The notes: generated from the letters alone by a model not told the origin. Positions 25,901 through 41,006 are shown, counted from the first letter of the stretch. The stretch: DNA of 64,000 nucleotides from Mesaphorura yosii (GCA_009869945.1 WIXG01000102.1:124001-188000); one strand, 5' to 3'. Translations and numbers: made by a program.

Positions 25901-28900
25901 TGTCCATTTGTCTGTTTTCCGAAATTCTTTCTCGTTGAACCAAATTCTTGATACGCTATGCACAAGCGCATCCTCTCAAGTTTACCGGTAATTAACCGCA
26001 TTGTACTAAAAACAACAATAATTCCAATAATTGTTATGTACGCCGCTCGTATAATTAGTCAAGAGTCTCATTACACTCAAGAGTACGAGAAAGAAAAATT
26101 ATGCATGGAAAACTGAGTGCTTAAAATTCCTTTGTGCATCATGATCATCAAAATCAACTACAACAGCAGCGCATCTCTCGCGAACGCGCCTAAGCCAGGC
26201 TTTGCTCCGTTCTTTGTTCTGTTCTCCTTTCTAAATACTTTGTCATTCATAAATGTCAGCTCGAATGCTGCTGCTCTCTTGTCTTTGTCTTTCCGCATCA
26301 GGCGTAATGAAATCTGTCATTCTGTGGTATGCTCAGAATGTCCTTTCCTCGGCCGTACACACAACACTTGTAATTCTTCAACGGCACGCCACAGAATCCA
26401 CAATTTAATTACTCTTACTTGTTCTTGGTGTTAGGAAGCGTTGCGCTCAAGCGCTGCTCGTCAACTTTTGATTCTGGCTCCGACTCGCTCATGCTCGGGC
26501 TAATTTATTCGAAGAGCCCTTTGCATTCTGAACAAACGGACATCGAAGCGCTTTGATATTCTCATATGTTTCGGTCATGGAATCTTTAGTTTAATGAAAA
26601 AGCATGTTAGTCAGGCTACGGAAACCGAAGCCAGCAGAGTCTTCGCTTTTCGGAAGAACTTGTCACTCACTTGAAAAGAAGACGATGCGAATGTGCAGAT
26701 TGTGTTTGTGACATGTTGGTTTACCACATTTATTACCACTTGCCTTACCGTTAAGTGCTTAGATTATAGAGGTTAGCGTAATTGCACTTGGCTGGAAAGC
26801 AACACACGCATTTGAGTGGTGTGTAAAGTGAGCGCTTATCGTTTGCATGCGGTTACTTCTCTCAAGAGATGATTTTGTGGCATGACGCTGTGCAACTTTG
26901 CACTGCCGCCGATTGACAAGTCCAAAGTCAAGTAGCTGGTAAATTGACAAACGGGAACTCAAGTCAAGCAACTGTCTGTCTCCCGTCTTTACTTCTCTCG
27001 ACTTTCGACGCAGACGAAAAAGAGAGGCGAGTTGATTGTAAACTTAAATGACAGTCTACATTCTTCTTGCAACACAAAAGTACGGTTTCTTGCATGCGTA
27101 CATTTCATTAATGCATTTATTTTGTGTAGCTTTTAAGGATTACAGGAAAATTCATGTCAACTCGACGATGGACGAGTTTCTTGTCCGATTTACATGAACA
27201 CGCGGAAGAGTTGCTCGGAATTGTACGCAATACTTTAGGTAGAAAAAACGCAATAATTGAGAGCAGTTTTGAACGCGCACAAAAATTCTAATACTTTTAA
27301 TTTATAAATGATTCTTGGTGGTGCTAAACAATTCTAATTTGCAATAAACTGACTGAGTTTGCACCTGGCCAGTGCCAACGACAGAGTGCAGCGTGCGTGA
27401 TGGCAAAGTAGTATTTTACGACGCGTGTCATGCCGGTTTTATGACATCCATCTAAAACGTAACGTGTTTAATGACCAGGGTTGCAAATATTAATAACATC
27501 TGCCCTAAAAGGAAAATGAGGTATAAAGATACCTGGCTGCAGTGTGAAAGTACATTTTTTGCGATGCTTGACTCGTAGTTACAACGGAGCATGGGTTTTG
27601 GCACAGTTGGGGGTAGTTTGTTGTCTCATTTTGTTCGCGCAGTTTTCACAATGTGACTTTTCACACTTTGCGACTTATGAGCCATCTAATTATGGCGAGT
27701 TGTTGTCAGCATCGTTACACTTTGCCAGGCGGCTCCTTTTTGTCGAGCCGTACAGCATTCATGACCGTAGCGCATTATTTATGGGGGCATCTGCTTATTC
27801 TGCGGACGAGACGTGATTTCTGCCAGTCGACTCTAGCCCTTTCATTCATTCGCCAAATTTATAGTTCTGAGTTTTGCATTTTTCAATTTAATTTAGTTCC
27901 GCTTAAAATTCTCTTCATGAGACCGACCCATTGTTGTACTCCATTTTTAATAAACAAGACGGTCGTAAAATGCAAACAATTTTAAATTAACTGGGCATTA
28001 TTAACTCGATGCGTGGTGCGGTTTTATGAAACTCATTTACGTGTCCTTATGTGCGTAATGCAATGTGACGCAATGATGCATGAAAAATTTTGAAGAGAAA
28101 GGGTACAGACGAACTTTCGAATGTTGTAAACGTCAACTGATTTATTGGCTTCGTTCGTTCGTTCGTGCCTGCCTGCCTACCTACCTGCCTTGCACTCTGC
28201 TCTGTTGGGATTTATGATCTTTTATTGCTTATTGTACATAATTGGCCAGGCCAAGTTGATTTTGGACGGAATTGTTCAAGGTTCGTTTTCTCAGGCCACG
28301 TCGGTTCCACAGTTCATTGATTGTTATCGCAAAGGAGAGTAAAGTAACCCAGCCCGTAATGGTGTTGGTATGTGGTCCACAGTTGGATTCATCATTATTA
28401 TGACAATGCACTGTCTTGAATTCACTTGACTTGTCCATCGGGAGGTCCGCATGTCTTCAGAGAACAGACTGCACTCGCAAATGTGTTGTGATTAATTGGC
28501 AATGGGTCCTATTCTGCTCTTAATTGCTTTTGCAGAGCAAGAACAAATAAAATTACCGAAGAACAAAGGACAATTTGTTAATTTGTGATTGTTGTGGTTC
28601 GTGGCGGAGAGAAGAGAAGCCCAAAAACGAGAGAAAAATGCAACTGAGAAACAATAAACAATGTAAAACAAAGTCGAAACAAAAGGAAATGAGAAAAATG
28701 TAGGACTTCTTTACATTTTCCCTTCGAATGTCTATCGCCTGCCTCGCTTGTCTTGGGTTTTTGGAAATAATTGATAAGACAAGGCGCAGAGCGTGTAGTG
28801 TCGTGTTCGTATTTATTTTCTGGAGCAAGAAGTCTTCTAATTGCCGTCGTATCAGAAGGAATGATCATTAACATCGTTATTATTAAGAAAGTGGAAGGGG

Positions 28901-31900
28901 AAAGAGAGACAAGATTCGAAGGAAGATCGTGGCATGAATTTCCAGCATTTTCCTGTGATACGTAGCCAAGTGGTGTATTTTTAACCGTGCGACTACAACT
29001 TCATCCATTTTTGTCAAGCGGAGCTTTGGTGCAGAGCGGGGGGAGACTTACAACAGACAAAAGGAAAATGTCATCAGCAAATGAATGAAATGAGAATCAA
29101 GTGCAAGTATGTTATCCTGGCGTGCCAGGGAAGAGATAAATCTTCGTATCGCATCCAATTCTCTCATGTCGTGGGCCATGTACATGGAACCAAGTCGTGA
29201 CACATTAAAATTACGAGGGAATTATTTATTGCATCGCGCCGTGTTTGCGGCAAATTTGTCGGCCGGCCACTTTTTTGTTTTATCGGTGCAGCGAGATAAT
29301 TTTGCATTCAATTTACAGTATTTTTACGATAAAACAGGTAACAGCTTGTCCACGGTCCGTGCGCGCCTCGTCACCAGACTGCATTGCATTGCGTATTGAT
29401 TTAAATGAACAAATAAACGGTCAATTGAGTGAGACATTTATACGACCAACAGCCCATTATCCGACACTGCATCGGACATCGTGAAAGGGTTCAGCAATGC
29501 AAACATTGATCTCAAGTTTATTGTCACTGACATTTGGCACCCTTCTCTCCTTCGTCCGCCCAAATGCGAAGAGGCCAAACCACTTGAACAGGTCTGCGAC
29601 TCGGTGCTGCAATAAAGCACAGTCCATAAAGTGTCCAATTACTTTTCCCCATGAGCGTGCACGATGAATTCCTTCTCGTTCGCATTATTTGTCCACCTAC
29701 ACCCATAAAAGTTGTTTTCAATTTCCATCGATGAAATAAAAATGTCCACCTCAAAACGCGTACCCGTTTTTTATGCGTACGCGACACTCAACTTTGAACA
29801 ACTCAACCCGAACCCACGGACGCGGACGACCAAGTCAAAATATGCCTTATTGAAGAAAGTGTCAAGCAGGTGTGACTTACTTCCATTCAAACCGAGACTC
29901 CTGCTTTGCCTGTTGTACTCTGCCGAGAGATTATGCTTGTTATCCTCCAATACGTATAATCTACACATTCCAATCAAGAGTTAGACGATGACTACCAGCC
30001 ACCAGCAACAGCAAGAGCGGAAAAGATGTTCATCTTACCAGAAACACCTTAAAAAATCCAAGCACTTGCACTCGACTCGTACAGAGTTTTTTCGCCTGAA
30101 ATGTAACAAACATTTTAACAAGAAGGAAAATTATTGCCTTGTGCTGTGTACTTATACGCGCAACATCAAGTTAAGCATCAGGCAGAAGAATGTTAAATGG
30201 TTCGATTCAATTTACTCTTGCCTTCCCCTCAAATCTTGCGCTGCTGCTCGTGGTTTCTTTCTGAGGTCCTTGCGCAACTGCCTTCGTTATGCTTCATGCA
30301 CTTTTACGCGTATTGTTGACTTTGAATGAAATTCCAGTCTATTGTACGACAACATAATCCCGAGTTTTACGCACAAAGTAAAATACAAGGCGCTTGTGCA
30401 TCGGAAGTCGTTTCTTTGAGCTGTCTTTCTTGGGCTGTAACATTCTGCAACAATTAATCGTCGTGTCAAGTTGAGCGCAGACGGAAGTCAGCTTCAATTT
30501 CGATATTTAATGCAAACATCTGCAAATTAATTTTGTTAAGATCAGACACACGACACGCGTGTGCGACTAGATTTATCCCGTATTCGAATATCTCGAAATG
30601 GCAAACAACTTCTCAGCCAGTCGCAAAGAATTGGGGCATTTAAATCAGGTAGACAAGTTTGACATTTTAAGCCATGATTAAGAATCCTCGGGATCAAGAA
30701 GTCACTCGTTTTTTGTGAACCGGTATTGTTCTGGAAAAGCGTGCCTGAACAAATTCTAGACGCGCATTGATTCCTTGCCATTAAATGTTTACCTGGTTCT
30801 TTGGTGATTCCCTGACACCTTGCCTGCTCCCACAGTCCACAGCCTGCCAAAACCCAGACGAACAGAACACTTTAAAGACCAGTGTGTTGGCGTGCCTTAT
30901 TTTTCTCCTTAAATAATCATCGGGAGAAGAATAAAGGAAGGAGGCTGCTGAACCGAATTGCGTTGAAGTGAAGGGCGTTCGAAGGCAAGAACGAACACAA
31001 AAAGCAATCGCAGTAAATATACACAGAGCATAAAGCCAGGCAAAGAAAGAAAAGAATGAATTGAAAAGAGTCGAAGAAGAAAGGAAAAATAAATACCATA
31101 ACGTCATAGTTTTATTGAAAATAAGAAGAAAATCAGCAAAAGACGGCGAAAAATGGGATCATAACAATAGAAAACAATGAACATGCAGAAAATATCCGAG
31201 AAGGAGAACGTGTGGATGCGAAGGCAATACCGACTACATGGCTGGGGTCGTGCATATGGAAAAATAATAACAAAACATTTTAAGGTTTCACCCTCCTCGT
31301 CAATAAGCGCATAATGGTGCGCCGGCAAGCATTATTATTCACTTCATATTTATTAGATTGATTTTCGTATTTCCTCGATCTGAATTTCGAAGGTATGCCG
31401 AAAAGAAAAAGTTGACCATTCTTGGAATTTGCCTTTGCCCTGCACTATAAACACAAATACAGTAGCAGTTTTGAAACTGACCGACGACCCTTCAGCCCAA
31501 CAATCTAATCTGCTTCATGTATCTTTGCCATTAAGTTTTCATAAAAGCGTCTTGAGTCATGGATCGAATTTCGTAAAGTAGAACCATTAACGTTCCAATA
31601 ACGCGATGCCTCCCTAGCCGCCTGCATTGAGACTGCTCAGTACGAATGCGAGTGAAATATTTGTCTATTGCAGGCTGGTAGACCGAGATGGTATGGGCGG
31701 TGATGGGCTCGTTCCACTTTCTTCTCCACTTGAATGAACCCACGTTAATAGAAGTGTCAAGAAGGCTTAGGCCATTCTTCGTCGTCGTCCTTTTGCCTGA
31801 CTGGAAGAGGATGCTCTTTTATTTTCAATTCTTGCACCTTTTCTGCCGCTTTTCGGTTTATCTTTAAAATTAATCATAGCACACAATAGTCTGTGACATT

Positions 31901-34900
31901 TCTCCAAGAGCAGCAGCGACCACTTTCAGATGTCAGTCAAAACCCAATTATAATTTACAATAAACCCGGACGAACCGCCAACGTTTCAAAGTGCTGGACT
32001 GCCGATCCAATTGTTCGTTACTGTGCGAATTCAAGTCGAGCTGGAGAGGAATTCCGCTCGTAATCGACATCACATGGAAGAGTATCCTGAAGAATCTTCG
32101 ATGCAGCCAAACCTGAAGATGTGGTTCAGAACAAGGACTCAGGAATGGCGGCGGTGCGGTGCATCGAGCGTAAAGAAATGTCATTTAATGTGTTCAGTCA
32201 CTGTCAATTGTCTCCGTGTCTCTTTTTCATTGTCATATTTATTATTGCTCGTCCAATTTATTCGAGTCAAACTCATTCGTCATCATCATATTACAGCGCA
32301 GCGTTGCGCTGCACAGGCTCTGGTGCATGGCATGGTTGGCCATTATCTGTTATTATTTCTCGTTCCTGTCTCTCCGCTCGCCACTCGCCATGCATTGATT
32401 GCGCGCAGCATTTCGCCGTATGATTGAAACTTGTGCAACGCTACATTGTTGGAGTCCTCATACTAATTTTTATACATGCTCAGAGTTTTGAATTAAAGAG
32501 AGAGCCCTTGTGTGGAAAGAAAAGAAATTCAATTTAACGCTATTTCACCGAGTGTGAGGTGCTATGATTATGAAACAGCCACTTATTACAATAATGATGA
32601 TTATACATCAGAAAAAGAATTATAACCATGAAGCCTATTACATAGCTTCCAGGTACAAAGGATGAGACTCGCACGCTGCAGAGCGCTTGGAATTGCCAGT
32701 GCGAGACTGGCATTCAGCTCAACGCAGAGCCGTAACAATTGGAGAGTGTAAATAAATGACGATGATAATAACAATGATGATGGAAGCACACACACAAACA
32801 TTGCATTAGATCGTCAAATAAAATTTCACGGATGTCCTCTCCGCGTCTCTCGTCAATAATAATTCCTGTCCGTCCGAACCTCCCAACTGGTCCTCCTCCT
32901 TTTCTTCCACTGGAACAAATTTTCAATTCTTTCCATTCTCCCAGTTTCCCGTCAAGTGAAAGTCATCGTTATAATTTCACCACCGTACAAACTTCAATCA
33001 TGCACCGGTGTATTGTTGCTCCTCGCCGCTTCCTTCTTGTGGTTAGCTAATAATAATGGTGACGATTTGAGTAGGTCTTCCATATGCTGCCTGCTCTGGT
33101 TCCAAAAACACACCGAACGAGTCGGGTCCCGTGATTACGAATGCGAGTCCTTGGAGTCCTCACTTAATTTGAGCTGGAAATCGAGGTTGCCTACGCCTCA
33201 ATGCAATTTGCGGTAATTCCGAATCATTCAGTCAGCCGACCGTACTTCAGAAATCTCTCCACTCCGGTCATGACCCATGAACTCGTCGAGGTCATCCATT
33301 TCTCAAGAAAATCTCAACTCGTAAATTTTAAAGCCTGCCACTCAATTCAGAGTGTCAGACTTTATACATGAATTTTAATTTTTCCCAGCAAAAGCGCGAT
33401 ATCAGCTTGAAGTTGATTAGTCACATAAATTCTCATACTCCTGTCTTAACGTCCGACAATTTGCAAGTCGACAAAACTGAGATGTTTGCTTCGATTTGGC
33501 CTGAGTAGAACATTTGATCTTAGCGAGGCAAGCGTATGAATTTTCAGTCGTCTCATAAAACTGTTGGCTGTCAGATGAGAATCTCTTTAATCTTCATCAC
33601 ACCTTTACACTTCAAGCAGTCCAAGCATGGTGGCAGGCGGGCAGGGATTACGAGCGTCATAAACTGCTTGTGGTTGAGGTGACACTGTGGTGGAGTGTGA
33701 AAGACAAGAAGACACCCACACACTTGGCAGATAGGATGTACTGGTAAATGAATGAATTTGCACGCATTGCAATGCGGTTTGAATGCATTATTATTATTAG
33801 GCAACACGAACGTCATTTGAACGTGTATTGTCATGCATTGAATGGCAGCACAGCACAGCACAGTTTTCCATACCATTAATTTGTCCCTTTAATTATTGCG
33901 CATGTCAACCGCCTCAGTCTCGAGTCTTGTCCTCGTCGAGCTGCGTAATAAATCCAGTTCACGGTTTATCTATTACTCTCGTAATGTGTAAAGGTGATTT
34001 TGTCTGAAAATAATTAAATCACGTAATCCAATCCCGCCGATGTGCACCACTGTCTGTCATTTTATCGTTATGCACGTCACAGGTGTCCATTAAGCTCCTC
34101 CAAACTTTTAATGACAGCCATTTCAGTTGAGTCTTTGTTTTATTTGCAAACTCGCTGGCTCTTTCTGCCGGCTGCGCACACAGCGCAGTGTTAGCCTGTC
34201 TTACGTGCAGTCGCAGTGTGTGACAAATGCTACGAGATGAAGTTAAATCTGTTTTGTATGGCTGAGTAATAGAATTTAAGCGAATCAGTTGTGAATCTCT
34301 GTTTTAATTTCTCTCTTGTCTTTTGTCTTGCTGCCGTAATGTATTTCTGAACTTTTCCAGACGCTTCGCTTTTACTTTGTTTGGTGCTTTTGTAGTTTTG
34401 GTTAATGAAACTTGCTCATCTCTTCTTCTGCTTACGAATGGCATTTAGCTGTGAAAGTTTCATCATTTATCCAACACTCAATAAATTAATCTTGCAATGT
34501 CTTACTGATGGCTGAATGAAGTTTCCTTTCTTGGCATGACTGACAGGAATTCGGAAAAGAATCGCATTTGTTTCATTCGCCATTGAAAAATGCAACATTT
34601 TAAGCAGTTTCGAGGAGTGTCAGCCTAATTGAATTATGCCACAACAAGCAATGGCACAATCGTACCGAATTTGTGATCGTGAGTGTTGTCTTAAGTTATT
34701 CTAATGCATTTTTAAACACGGATTACACTCTCAATGAGAGTAAGGAGCTGAATGGTGAAGTGGAGCGATTGCACTCACAAACTTTCCAACTCTAAACTTT
34801 CCAAGTTGCATTCACTGCAAATTAAAAGTGCATTCTTATCGTCGTCGAATTTCAAAATTTACTCAATTACACAAGTTTGTGAACAGAACTCAGAGCAGAG

Positions 34901-37900
34901 TTCTGTCGCGTCTTTCTCTTCGCATGAGGACCACGCCAATATGCAAGAGAGAAATTAAAATAGTTTTTATTAATTTGTTTTCTTCAACTTCTTCCTTAAT
35001 TCTTTCCGATGCGACGCCTTTGCACAAATGCAAGTAAAGGAAAGCGTAGGATGGAGGCTGCGATGCGACCACGACGAAGGCGGCGTTGCCAGAATTCTAT
35101 GTCAAGCTTACGCTGTACATTATAATCAAGGAAAACTTGTACACAACCACCAACGCATGTTCGTACCAGCGAAGGTCGATGAATTTATGCAAAACAGCTT
35201 GTAATTGCCAAAATTAATGCTCCGGACGAATTTATGTCTACACACTCAGCTCGTACGTTGTCACCAGAATTCGTGAATCTGAAATGTGCCGTGGAAGACT
35301 TGAAGTGTCTCGAGTATCTCCCCTCGCCTGGCTGATTGCTGATGTTTCTTGACTTAATGAAATCGCTACAGTGTAAAGTGAAAGCCATGTACGGAATCTC
35401 AACCTCTGAATAATTGACTTCACAGTCATCATCATCTCATCTTGCGCTCACATCCCGTGCCTCATTTCTCGTCACTGCTCCGCTGTAAACTCTGATTCTG
35501 TAATGAAGCTTACAATTTATATCATTATTGTGTTAGAGCTCGGATGAGTGCCGCACGACGACGGTTTAATTAAGAATTGGCTTTTGCTGTATTCAAATCT
35601 CTAAAAACACTTCAGACTGCATTCAGGGAAATGTATTACTCATGTTGTTGAGTTTTTAATAAAATCTTCTGAGGGTGAGAGAAAGTGGATGAGGGGAGAA
35701 AGAGAACAATAAATTCGCACGGCTCTCTTCACATGCAGGATGAAATGCTGCTATGGAATCTGACACCACGGAAGACTTTATAATTACGATGTGCTGGAAT
35801 GCCAGTGTATAATTTGGAATTGAAACATGAAATGACTCGGCCAATTTACGTCGTAATGCAATTTGAATCGGGCCTGCAGTCAATTAACTGTGAATCCTTT
35901 TGGTATAGGTTGTAGTCCAAATTGGACGGTTGAATATAATTATGTCTGGCAGAGTTACACTTCATCACAGCATCAAATCCTATGCAAGCAGTTCAGCGAA
36001 GACAACAGCATGATCGTCAACTCAAGAAAAAATGCATTTATCCTTTGTCTGGTCAATGAATCTTTTCCGGCAGCGGGCGTGAATGGCGGTGGTGATGGTG
36101 GCGGGGAGACAAAATCACATAATAAATTCTCTGGGGTAAAATTTTCACTTTGCCTCAAATGTTTCGAATATAAACTGCCGGGTGCTGTTGGGTTGGAGAA
36201 AGTACTTTGCATTATTACCCATGCAACACGCAGTTTTCGCACTCCAGAAATTCATCGCGTGTGCTGTAGCAAACACGTCAGTAGAGATGTGTGCGTGAAG
36301 CCTCCCTTCTTCCAGCGTGCAATTGTCCGCATGACTTTGACTACTAAACATAAGTGTGCGTATAAATATAAAAGATTTCCGTGATGTTTCTCCGATGGCA
36401 CTCATTTACATCATTCGCAGTCTGCAGTGTGGCAGGCAGTGCGTGGCTGAATGGGCGAGATCATCAAGGGAAATCTCTTTATCGCCACTGCGACGCACCA
36501 CTGACTGCTGCATCTCGTTCGCGAGATGCAATTCCATCCGCTGCTGCCAAGAGGAAATGAAAGTTTGAGAGTTGCAAAGTAAACTCTTAAGCAGAGCGTA
36601 CTTGCTACCTTTTCCCGTTCCCCACTTGAGAGATATATTATCATTCCATTAAATTAGACTCATCTACAAATTTAATTAAACCCGCACAAGATGAGCGAAC
36701 AGGAGAACAAGATTAAAAGACGTATTTACTTTGTGGCAAGTGGCAAGGCAAGACGCATCAGTTAGAGTCAATGCAAACACAAAGATCGTGGACCGCTCGT
36801 GCGCTCGATTTCGCCGTCGATGTTTGTCGAAGATTTACAAGGAGTATAATCGGATGGAATGTGTTACCTGAAGAGTCAAACTTGGAATCCGAACACTCGT
36901 TGAATCTGCACACACCTCGTGCTTGGGTGGAGCGTATAAAATTTGGGACTGAGGTACAACTTGATTGAGCACTGACAATGACATCATTATGCTATTATGA
37001 TCGCCTGGCTTTGTGCTGATTACAGCCTTTGTGCATGTTCACGGCTCCATTGCGGTACGTAAGTCGTTTTTCGAGTATTGCATTTCAGTTTTATTATGAG
37101 CGTCATAATTATTCATGCATGTCAATCTTTCAACACATTAAATCTACCGTCCCTGTCTCCGTCGTCATCATCAATAAATCTTTAACGCGCCATTCCATGA
37201 CCATTGCCTCCTGCGTGCAATAACATATGGATAGGTGTATGCATATGAGAGCTGGAATTTTGATCGACAGATGCAAGATCCTTGGAAGGCTTTAAAAATT
37301 TTGTATCGGCACCATAAATCACGATGCAACTTGAGCCATTAGTCGAATTCCTCAGACTGCCGGGTTTTTGAACCCAATTCATATGTTATGCTTCAAACAT
37401 GTAAATAAATCCTTCTTGTGTATAATTATTCAACGCTTCTTCCCACACTCAAAGCTCAGTCAGAAACCAGCGAGTAATATTTACGTGTGCTGTGAGCGTC
37501 AGTAATGCAGCCTGCTAAGAATTTGGCACGGAAATATTTACATATTTCCTGGTGCTCGTACTTTTATTTAGCAGTCTCTTTTTATGAAAAATGAATTGAC
37601 GCTCTCCACCAAGTAGCTTAAAAGTTTCAAAATTTGTCAATTCGAGAACGCAAAAATTAAGATACATAGTTTAACATCTTGTTATCCCGTCAAAAATTTT
37701 TTCGAGCTTCAGGACGAGGTGGAGCCATTGCCATTTCGTGTGGAACACGATGCACGTATGCACGGTGCGTATGAGTGAATGACTGCAATGGTCTCGGTTG
37801 AGTTATTATTTTGACTTGCCTCCGTTCCGTGCTTCTTCGTTGTGCTTGTGTCTCTGCCTCCCTGAATATTAACACGCGCAATCACAATTATGCAAAAATT

Positions 37901-40166
37901 CCGACTGCCACTCAAGACTCGCGAATGCTATCATATTTCATCTCCGACCCGGATAGCAAATCTCTATGTTCACTTTGGCACTGTCAGGAAATCAAAGTCT
38001 GCTCTATTTATAAATGTTTGCAACGAATGACAGTCGTGGCGAACGAGTTTGGTGTTTTTGACCGAGAATGATTCGCTAAACGCTTGCACGTGTTCCCAGC
38101 CCGTGTACTTTTTCAGCCCCAAAGATTTACGGTTCGCGATTGAACCCAAACTCATTGTACGGTGTGCGCTTTGAATCAGCTGCCTCATCTTTCACTGGAA
38201 GGGAAGACGCAGTGGCTTCAAGCAAACGTGCACGAAAGAGGGAAAAGGAAGTTCCGAATTTAAGTGGAAAAATGAAAATGAAGCGAACAAGAACAAAGTC
38301 ACTGCCTCCTTGAAATATATTTTCAGACTATGCAAGAAGCTTTGATTCCACTCAATGCTTAAAATAATGGCGTTCGCAGGAACCATAGAATTACACAGAT
38401 TCATCAGAAAAGTAGTCTTAGCGGAGAAAGGCAAAACAAGGGTAGACTTCAGCTTTTGTGATTCTTATTTCCATAAACATGGTATTATACTTTTATGACT
38501 GCACATAAAATTTACGCAATTAGCCCACGCTTGAAATCATTAAACTAAATTTAGTTGCATCTAATTCCTCATCGCAATTCATCATGCATGAAAGTGGCAC
38601 TTAATTGAAATGACAACCAAATGGATCTCTGGATTCAAGAACAATAGGGCATGAATTTCTTTCCCTTGTAATAAATTACAGCGAGCTATACTTCATATAC
38701 GATTAGCATTCAAACTTCGCAAAATGCGAATTTTACAATTGAGAATTAACTAAAGGACATTAGAAAATTTATGGGCCAAAAATAAGAAGGGAAACTTGCT
38801 GAGCGAAAATTGTGACGGTATTCGGCTTTAGGAAATACAGTAATTCAAAGAACAGTTCCTATTCGGTGACTTATGTCGTAGTACTAAAAACTTACAAAAT
38901 AAACCTATTAACCAATAATAGGGTAATATAAAATATACATTCGGTTTTTAATTAGATCATTTCCGGAGTATTTCTTCTCATCTCTCGATTCATGAATGAG
39001 AGGATAAAATAGTCACATAAATTAAGATTTTGCTTCTTGTATTGAGAGTGCAGTTCTTACAGCACAGTATGGTACAATACGTTACGACGGCCACGGCTCT
39101 GCGTCTCGTCATTGAATCTTTCCAGTTAGTTCTCTCAACGCTCCGTGCAGAATAAAACTGTCAACTAAAGCACAGTGTTCAATCAATTATATTTCTGATG
39201 AAATATTATTTCAGGCTGCAAGGTTGACGACGAACGATGACAGGAGAAATTGAATTTCGAGACAAAAGGGGGAAAGCAATTACGCCATTGTTTCTACCAT
39301 TACTTTCCCGTCCTCGGACTGGTCTAAGGGTCTAAGCTTGTACGCTGCACACATATGGACATTTGTACCCGTTTTATATCACATCCATCGGAAACGCGGT
39401 ATTAAATGGAGAATATTAACTTTAGCTCAATTCACCAGGAACGTGGACCATGAGGACTGACGTGAAACGAGAATGAACACATCTTCTGGCTGCTGCGGCT
39501 GGCGCTTTAAGGACAGACAGCTTCAATTTCAAACTCACATGGGGCTCATACTTCGTTCGCGTTCTCATGTGCTCAACAACTGATTCATTCAAGTCCTATT
39601 ATTACGCTTAGCATTTTCGTGAATGGCTTGCTCGAAGATCCCTGTTCGACACACTCCGTAGTCATCGAATCGAAGGTGTCCAAGATGTAACCACACGATT
39701 GCTCGGATGCATGCGATTAATTCGTCATCCTAACGTGATTTGAAATAGTTTGCAGCAGATGAAGCAGATGAACCTCGTTTGTGTGCCGGAAAGTCAGTCA
39801 AAAGTTATACCGATGCGATGACGAACCTGTGGTTTCCTCTTTCGTAGCGCTGTCGGTTTGTGTCCCTTCTTTAGGCTTTGTACATGTAAGGTTTCATGTA
39901 TTTGCATGAATGCCTGCCTGGACTGCATCCTGGACTCAGTGCATTGTGTTGTTTGAATTTGAACTTATTGAACTTTTCTTGACTGACAATTTATGTTCGA
40001 GTAATTTTCCTGACTGAGGACATTCGTACTCATTATGCGTTTGAATTGATATGCAGATTATGATTCAATGCACTTGTTCACACTATTTTTAGGTTAAGCT
40101 TGTTGTATGAATGTGTGTGCGCGCGCTAGGCTAAGATTGCTGCCAAGCATTAACACAACGTTTGGG
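22962..40166. other. No recognisable gene (22,962-40,166), apart from a microsatellite
   Basis: Two overlapping frames at about 25078-25365 lie in a locally GC-richer patch but match nothing I know. The longest frame (35863-36384, 173 codons, no ATG start) contains a short Gly run produced by a ggtggtgat-type repeat and no domain. A 12-bp direct repeat, aaaagtgtcact, occurs at 25379-25390 and 25447-25458. No RNA gene is visible. Confidence 0.45.
28151..28190. repeat. Compound tetranucleotide microsatellite
   Basis: A ttcg run passes directly into cctg and ccta runs within about 40 bp. It is ordinary simple-sequence DNA and lies in no identifiable gene. Confidence 0.8.
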
Positions 40167-40453
40167 TATAAATACAGTAGAGCCAAAGCATGTGTTCTGG
40201 TCCCCGGTCATTCTGGTTTTGGCATTCTTGCTGTAAAGTAATTCTGATTATTCCCCGTGCATAAAACATGGAGCTTTATGCTTTTAATTCTGTCTCGTCA
40301 AGTCTCAAGTTTTCCAATTCATTTTCTTGTGGTCAGTTGTCTCATCCGTCGTTGTCAATTTGTCTCGAATTCATTTGTGTTTTGTCACAATTGGTCTCGT
40401 CGGTTGTTCCAGTTTGCGCCTGCATTAGGGGTCACCAGTCTACAAGTGGTGTC
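40167..40453 (+). mobile_element. Possible relic of an LTR retrotransposon (LTR end plus primer-binding-like site)
   Basis: A TATAAATA (40167-40174) is followed about 90 bp later by ATAAAA (40261). Then comes a T-rich stretch with recurring gtctc motifs (40290-40420), and then tacaagtggtgtctcac (40441-40457), which resembles the CA end of an LTR followed by a TGGTGTC-type primer-binding region of some Gypsy-like elements. No second LTR, gag or pol is visible in the window. Each signal alone is weak; the order is what suggests an LTR. It could equally be a promoter with an unidentified short transcript. Confidence 0.2.
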
Positions 40454-40985
40454 TCACTTTGGTCAACCGCACCCCAGTTTACCTATTCCAAGGAAGGCCA
40501 ATCTTTCTCAATCTAATCAACCTTTCTGTCTCATCGACTAGCCGTAATTTTTCATGAACTGGCCGTAGCTTTCGGAACCACTTTCGTCACTGCAACTACG
40601 GGTTGGAATCAAACGCATCTTGTTCGGAACCGGCCGCAACCTTATTGCCTGTCTGTTGACGTTCTGTTGCCTAAATTAGTATAACCTACACCCTCTTTCC
40701 CCTTCCCGTCGCAACTTTCGAGAAATAATTAGACACACACTTTCATTGACAGAGAAAGCAAACCACACTTTTGGAAAAGGGCTCGTTGGCTGGAACACAT
40801 TTTCATGCTTCGCATCATTTTTTTCCAATCTGGCCACACTTGCGTTGCAATCCTGAACATACGCCGCACATGCTTCTTTACAGCTTCGTGGATGGTGAAT
40901 TTAATGGAGCTGAACCAAAAGGAAACGATTTGGTGAGTTAAACGTGGTGGGTTTTAAAATTCATCCTGCGGGTGTGCGTGGCAGT

Positions 40986-41006
40986 CGTCTCAGATCAGCT
41001 GAGACG
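40986..41006. repeat. Perfect 8-bp-stem palindrome
   Basis: cgtctcag (40986-40993), a 5-bp loop atcag, then ctgagacg (40999-41006). The stem is GC-rich in AT-rich surroundings. It lies about 530 bp beyond the possible LTR relic. Function unknown; it may be a protein-binding palindrome or chance. Confidence 0.5.

Noticed and set aside
30190-30215. ggttcgattca resembling a tRNA B box
   Set aside because: No matching acceptor stem, D arm or anticodon arm can be drawn around it.
35863-36384. 173-codon open frame on the + strand
   Set aside because: It has no ATG at its start, a Gly run from a local repeat, and no domain. It is within the length expected by chance in 54 kb of six-frame sequence.
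38921-38939. cctatt-aaccaat-aatagg palindrome
   Set aside because: A 6-bp AT-rich stem of this kind is expected often by chance.
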